A stretch of DNA of 64,000 nt from Sedimentitalea sp039941015 (GTDB lineage Bacteria > Pseudomonadota > Alphaproteobacteria > Rhodobacterales > Rhodobacteraceae): the NCBI RefSeq assembly GCF_039941015.1, contig NZ_JBDVFI010000049.1; one strand, given 5' to 3'. Below the pieces are notes generated by a model. That model was not told the DNA's origin. It was given only the letters and a program-made list of their open reading frames with translations, and made no database searches. How positions within the stretch are numbered: the stretch's first letter is position 1; every line of letters starts with the position of its first letter. Of the stretch, positions 59,766 through 64,000 are shown piece after piece. The translations under genes were made by a program, and so were the position numbers.

Positions 59766-61253
59766 TCAGTCGGCATTGATCCAGATCGCCTTGGTGTCGA
59801 GATATTCTTCCATGTGCTCGGTCCCGCCTTCGCGGCCATATCCCGACATCTTGACGCCGCCAAAGGGGACCGCCGGATCAATGGCGTGATACATGTTGAC
59901 CCAGACAGACCCGGCCTTAAGACGGTGCGCCAGCTTGTGTGCCGTACCGAGATGAGTGGAAAACACCCCTGCGGCCAGACCATAGGGGGTGGCGTTGGCC
60001 CGTTCTACGACCTCGTCAATTGTGTCAAAGGGCATGGCGGAAATCACCGGGCCGAAAATCTCTTCTCGTGCGACGCTCATCTGATCGGTCACCCCGCCCA
60101 GCACCGTAGGGTGAAAGAAGTGCCCGCCAGCAAGTCCCGGCCCTTCGACCCGCCCGCCACCGGTCAGAACCTGTGCGCCTTCTTGTGGGCCGGCCTCGAG
60201 ATAGCTAGCGATACGGTCAGCCTGACGTGCCGTGATGATCGGCCCGATATCCGTATCGTCGTTGATGCCGTGCCCGATTTTCAAAGCGGCGGCATAGTCG
60301 GCGACGCGGCGGAGGAATTCGTCATGGATTTCGCGGGCGACGAAAAGCCGAGACCCGGCGATGCAGATCTGCCCTGAATTGGCAAATACCGCCATGGCTG
60401 CCACAGGGACGGCCTTTTCGATATCGGCGTCACGACAGACCACCACCGGGGATTTCCCGCCAAGTTCCAGCGAGACCCGCTTGAGGTTGCCCGTTGCCGA
60501 GCGCGCAATCGCCTGCCCGGTCGCGGTCGAGCCTGTGAACACGATCTTGTCCACGCCCGGATGTTCAGCCAGCGCTGCGCCCGCATCGGCCCCAAGACCG
60601 GTGACGATGTTCAGAACACCATCGGGAAGGCCAGCCTCTTGCATGATCCGGGCAATCATCAACACGGTCAAAGATGCCTCTTCAGATGGTTTTAGCACTA
60701 CGGTACAGCCGGTTGCGATGGCTGGTGCGATCTTCCAGATTGATCCGGCAATAGGCGCGTTCCACGGGATAATCGCGCCCACAACGCCAATCGGTTCGCG
60801 CACGGTCTGGGAATAGATTTCTCCCGGAAAGGAGTTCGGAATCGTTGCGCCGTGGATCGCCACGGCTTGACCGGCATAGAAACGCAGCATTCCCAGCACG
60901 CGGCGGCTGTTGGCCAAAGTGCGTTGGATCGGCATACCCATGTCCAGCGTGTCGGACAGGCAGAGGTTTTCCCACTCTGTCTCAAATCCTTCGGCGATGC
61001 GCAATAGGAGGGCTTGCCGCTCGAAAGGCGTCCACTTTGACCAGGGGCCTTCGAATGCCTTGCGCGCAGCGGTCACGGCGGCATTGATGTCGGCTGCGCC
61101 GCCCTTGGGAACAGACGCCAACAAAGAGCCATCTGCGGGGTTTCGAGCCTCAAGCACCTCGCCAGAGCACGCTTCGCACCACTGTCCGTCGATGAACATC
61201 TGGCGAAACCCGCCGTCGTAGAGAGCCGTTGCAGCCGCGCTCCAGTCTTTCAT
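59766..61253 (-). CDS. NAD(P)-dependent aldehyde dehydrogenase
   Basis: ALDH-superfamily enzyme of 495 residues. The catalytic Cys is Cys297 in G-Q-I-C-I-A-G-S, the general-base Glu lies in S-L-E-L-G-G-K-S-P near 264, and N-P-A-D-G and P-W-N-A-P segments bind cofactor. It matches betaine-aldehyde/gamma-aminobutyraldehyde-type ALDHs by eye, but substrate cannot be set. ATG 61253 has GAGG ten bases upstream; an ATG six codons earlier has no site. It heads the operon with the GarR-like dehydrogenase and TRAP genes. Confidence 0.92.
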   Translation of the reverse strand: MKDWSAAATALYDGGFRQMFIDGQWCEACSGEVLEARNPADGSLLASVPKGGAADINAAVTAARKAFEGPWSKWTPFERQALLLRIAEGFETEWENLCLSDTLDMGMPIQRTLANSRRVLGMLRFYAGQAVAIHGATIPNSFPGEIYSQTVREPIGVVGAIIPWNAPIAGSIWKIAPAIATGCTVVLKPSEEASLTVLMIARIMQEAGLPDGVLNIVTGLGADAGAALAEHPGVDKIVFTGSTATGQAIARSATGNLKRVSLELGGKSPVVVCRDADIEKAVPVAAMAVFANSGQICIAGSRLFVAREIHDEFLRRVADYAAALKIGHGINDDTDIGPIITARQADRIASYLEAGPQEGAQVLTGGGRVEGPGLAGGHFFHPTVLGGVTDQMSVAREEIFGPVISAMPFDTIDEVVERANATPYGLAAGVFSTHLGTAHKLAHRLKAGSVWVNMYHAIDPAVPFGGVKMSGYGREGGTEHMEEYLDTKAIWINAD

Positions 61254-61484
61254 GTCACAGATACCTCGCATGGATTTGTTTCGCGTCCGTACCGACAGTT
61301 CGCGATAGTCGATTTTGTCAGGCAGACGCAGCGGTTACTTACACTCGCAGGTTTAGAAAAGGCCAGACGATAGATGGGTGTTGTCACATTAACGGGCCTA
61401 GGGTTTCTGGTACAATGATCGGTATTGCCCAGTTTTTTCCGGTTTGATCTGGTAATGAAAATCGGAGGAACATCCCGCCCCACA

Positions 61485-62317
61485 TGGGTAGTGTCGCAAA
61501 CGTTCTGATTACCGTTGTGTCTGGATACAGCCCAGTCCAAATGGCGCGTTTTCGAAAGCCGATATCAGGATTGAGAAGTTGATCAGCTTCAAAGGCGCAC
61601 ACTACCCGAAATCTGTGATCTTATACGCGGACTACCTCTATGTTCGGTTTGGTGTCTCGTACCGCGATCTTGAAGAGATCATGGCCGAGCGCAGTGCCGT
61701 TGTCGATCACGCAACTCTCAATCGATGGGTCGAAAAATACGCGGGCGTGATCGACAATGAGGCTCATCGTCGAAAGGCCCCGACTGGTCAATCCTGGCGG
61801 ATGGACGAAACTTGCGAAAAATCGAAGGGCGCTGGATGTACCCCTACCGAGCGATCGAAAAATGCGGCAGAACCCTTGATTTCATGCTGTCTGAGCATCG
61901 CGCTGAAGCGGCAGCAACCGCGTTCTTCGCCAAAGCCATCGCCAACAACGGCTGGCCGCAGAACGTTGTCATCGGCAAGAGCGGATCAAATACGGTCAGT
62001 CTGTTGAACGTGAACTGCCTGCTCGTGATGTGCGGCTGCTGTTGGTTGATCACTGTTCGGCGAACAAAATATCTCAACAATATTATTGAGCAGGATCGCC
62101 ATTTCATCAAGAAGATCACCCGCCCGATTCAGACCTTACAATCGCTGAATTCAGCTTCGGCTACGCTTGCCGGGATCGAAGTCGCGCACATGATCCCGAA
62201 AGATCAGTATGACCAGTCAAAGAAGACTGGATTTGCGCAGTTCGCAGCACTCGCGGGATAAGTGTGCCCAATGGTATAGCTACCTTCGCCAGGGCTGAAA
62301 CTTTGCGACACTACCCA
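61485..62317 (+). mobile_element. IS6-family insertion sequence, inactivated
   Basis: An 833-bp element bounded by perfect 16-bp inverted repeats TGGGTAGTGTCGCAAA (61485-61500) and its complement (62302-62317). The adjoining 8-bp sequences (GCCCCACA and TTGCTGCC) do not match, so no target duplication is visible. The transposase inside is frameshifted. Confidence 0.88.
61579..62261 (+). pseudogene. IS6-family transposase with frameshift
   Basis: The first frame gives F-K-G-A-H-Y, V-S-Y-R-D-L-E-E-I-M-A-E-R and R-W-V-E-K-Y, then R-M-D-E-T with the first catalytic Asp. Around 61812-61830 the reading shifts to M-Y-P-Y-R-A-I-E-K, F-M-L-S-E-H-R-A-E-A-A-A-T-A-F-F and K-Y-L-N-N-I-I-E-Q-D-R-H-F-I-K, the IS6 catalytic Glu region. 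The second DDE Asp position is replaced (V-I-G-K-S-G where V-I-D-K-S-G is expected). It is inactive by both frameshift and active-site loss. Confidence 0.85.
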
Positions 62318-62459
62318 TTGCTGCCGTTAATAGCGGTATGGACGGCCCAGAGCTGTCTTTGGTGCTATTGTTACGAAGAACCGGTTCGCTCGATACCCCG
62401 TCGACAATTGCCTTGCGAGTGACTGTGATTGCACCTTTGCGGCCGCGTGGCTTAGCAGT

Positions 62460-63242
62460 ATGAAAAAAGCAGAGGTGGACAAAGTGGTATCGAAACGAGA
62501 TCTGGTTCAGAAACTGCTAAGAGGTATAGAAACTGGAGATCTCGCTTCGGCGGCCATCGTCAACGAAGCGAAGTACATCCAGCACAACCCCCAGACGCAT
62601 GAGGGAAGTGAAGGCCTTGCAGCACTGTTCGAACGGCTCTCAAAAACCGTCCCACACGTGACCTTTGTGAGGGTTTTTGAAGATGGCGACTTTGCATTCG
62701 CACATAATCAGTATGATTTCTCCAGCCTAAATGTGGCGTTTGAAGTCTTTCGGTTTGAGGACGGTCAAGCTGTTGAACATTGGGACAACATACAATCCCA
62801 AATAGGCCCCAATCCGTCGGGTCGAGGCGTGTTGGATGGCGCCACAGCCATCACTGATCTCGATAGGACAGAGGACAACAGGGAGCTTGTCCGTTCTTTC
62901 GCCGAAAAAGTTCTTGTCGGGAGGCATTTCAACCTTCTTGAAACATACCTTGACGACGGATTGATCCAGCACAATCCAGAGACCGCTGACGGCGTGGCAG
63001 CACTGCGCGCGGCGATGGAGGTCACTGTTGGTGGAGACCCGGTGATCAGATACACACAGGTCCACCGCGTGCTTGCAGAAGGCAACTTCGCGCTTTGCAT
63101 GAGCGAAGGATACAAAGCAGGTGTTCACACAAGTTTCTACGATCTCTTTCGCGTCGCTGACGAGAAGATCACGGAACACTGGGACACGATTGAAACCATC
63201 GCCCCACGCAGCGAATGGAAGAATGACAATGGCAAATTCTGA
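62460..63242 (+). CDS. Tandem SnoaL-like (NTF2-fold) protein
   Basis: A 260-residue protein made of two SnoaL-like domains. Each half has the same core: Y-I-Q-H-N-P-Q-T near 39-46 and L-I-Q-H-N-P-E-T near 168-175, and each ends E-H-W-D-N-I-Q (106-112) or E-H-W-D-T-I-E (about 241-247). Such cone-shaped folds act as isomerases or small-molecule binders; function here is unknown. Ribosome-site support is poor at ATG 62460; GTG 62484 with AGAGG is an alternative. It lies beside an IS6 copy and a truncated AraC gene facing it. Confidence 0.8.
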   Translation: MKKAEVDKVVSKRDLVQKLLRGIETGDLASAAIVNEAKYIQHNPQTHEGSEGLAALFERLSKTVPHVTFVRVFEDGDFAFAHNQYDFSSLNVAFEVFRFEDGQAVEHWDNIQSQIGPNPSGRGVLDGATAITDLDRTEDNRELVRSFAEKVLVGRHFNLLETYLDDGLIQHNPETADGVAALRAAMEVTVGGDPVIRYTQVHRVLAEGNFALCMSEGYKAGVHTSFYDLFRVADEKITEHWDTIETIAPRSEWKNDNGKF

Positions 63243-63259
63243 GATCCGGTCTCGCTGCG

Positions 63260-63670
63260 TCAGCCGTTCACTTCAATCCTTCGATACTCCGATGGGGACA
63301 AACCGACCTTTTGTTTGAAAAACCGGGTGAAGTGTCCCGGATAACTGTATCCCAGCTTCAGTGTTATTTCGGTAACGGAACAATTGTTCTCGGCAAGCAG
63401 TCTAAAGGCAAGTTCGAACCTTGCGCTGTCGATCAACTCTGAATGTGTGGTTCCGACCTCTTTCAGCCTGCGTTGGCAGGAGCGAACACTCATGCCAAAA
63501 GACCTAGCCAATGCCGCAAGCGCAATGTGCTGACTTCCGCCTTTCGGTTCAAGTGCAGCGAATTCAACCATAGTCCCACACCTTACCAGTTCGCCGACCT
63601 CGCAGCGAAGGTCAGCTAATGTGGAATCGAGTCGGGTGCGATGAGCCCGCTTCGGGCTGACAGCAGCCAA
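63260..63670 (-). pseudogene. AraC-family regulator lacking its N-terminal domain
   Basis: Only the C-terminal DNA-binding half remains: A-L-A-R-S-F-G-M-S-V-R-S-C-Q-R-R-L near residues 53-69 and I-T-L-K-L-G-Y-S-Y-P-G-H-F-T-R-F-F-K near 103-120, then G-L-S-P-S-E-Y-R. The frame begins at TTG 63670, directly after a stop codon, so about 200 residues of effector domain are missing compared with full-length relatives. It may be a remnant or, less likely, a stand-alone DNA-binding protein. It converges on the SnoaL-like gene. Confidence 0.65.
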
Positions 63671-63927
63671 TCACGCGCAGAGGATGCCTCGGGCCGGTCT
63701 TAATGTCCCTGCTAGGTCCGCAATGTGCAGGAAGCGGGTTTTGCAAAGTGCTGTGGATTTTCCGACGCCGGATCCTCGAGCTGAGTGCGGCGAGCGGCAG
63801 ATCCAAGCGCTCTTCTCTCTTCAATCGTCAGCCGTGATAGCGCAGGATCAGGGATCGGCGCCTAGGGTCTGGACCCATTGATTTCAGGCGAGCATCATGA
63901 TTCACCGCCGGAAAACTGAGCGGTGAT

Positions 63928-64000
63928 ATGTCTGATCTTTTCTGGTTGAGCGACGCGCAGATGGCGCGTTTGAAGCCCTATTTTCCGAAGTCGCACGGCA
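63928..64000 (+). CDS. IS5-family transposase, N-terminal part, cut by window end
   Basis: Twenty-four codons beginning M-S-D-L-F-W-L-S-D-A-Q-M-A-R-L-K-P-Y-F-P, the typical start of IS5/IS427-type transposase orfA. It continues beyond the window. The element's left end presumably lies within the preceding 60-100 bp but was not delimited. Confidence 0.75.
   Translation, partial: MSDLFWLSDAQMARLKPYFPKSHG

Overview
The window reads as chromosome of a Rhodobacterales (Roseobacter-group) alphaproteobacterium. The evidence is the fairly high GC content, densely packed operons with ATGA/GTGA overlaps, ThyX in place of ThyA, a class I PHA synthase with the alphaproteobacterial PhaR/PhaP set, several ABC and TRAP importers, and a tandem glycine riboswitch of the alphaproteobacterial layout. 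The genus assignment is inference; no rRNA gene is present.

Layout. 0-2 kb: a partial DUF1330 gene, two TerB-like genes and an orphan PhnD-like binding protein. 2-10.3 kb: a polar amino-acid-type ABC importer (ATPase, binding protein, two permeases) followed by two glutamine-synthetase-like ligases, a class I glutamine amidotransferase and an FAD oxidoreductase. This resembles a gamma-glutamylation (Puu-like) route for an amine, and an identical 14-bp palindrome precedes two of its genes. 10.5-16.4 kb: a DegT-type aminotransferase, then the PHA storage cluster phaR, phaP, phaC and the divergent phaZ. 16.4-22.1 kb: hydrolases and small conserved genes. 22.3-27 kb: thrS, then a bufferin (copper-binding RiPP) operon bufA-bufB-bufC-doxX. 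27-34.9 kb: cspA, a ribosome-hibernation factor, thyX, a TbpB-like lipoprotein paired with a Slam translocon, gloA, a DUF1194 protein and an M19 dipeptidase. 35-40.3 kb: a complete five-gene Dpp/Opp-type peptide ABC operon divergent from the dipeptidase. 40.4-46.6 kb: a MoxR/Bat operon. 46.75-48.2 kb: a tandem glycine riboswitch driving a DadA-like FAD enzyme.

From about 48.8 to 56 kb the sequence changes character. It holds a frameshifted DoxX gene, an AraC gene whose frame runs into it, a secreted amidohydrolase, two broken outer-membrane-protein genes and two fused, degraded IS5-family remnants. From 55.9 to 61.3 kb there is an intact minus-strand catabolic unit: aldehyde dehydrogenase, GarR/MmsB-type dehydrogenase and a DctPQM TRAP transporter. 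A decayed IS6-family copy with perfect ends, a duplicated SnoaL-like gene, an N-terminally truncated AraC gene and the start of another IS5-like transposase close the window.

The most noteworthy systems are the bufferin operon, the lipoprotein/Slam pair, the riboswitch-controlled amino-acid oxidase and the paired palindromic operators in the amine locus. No tRNA, rRNA or CRISPR array was recognised. Functional names rest on motif and family recognition by eye, without database searches.
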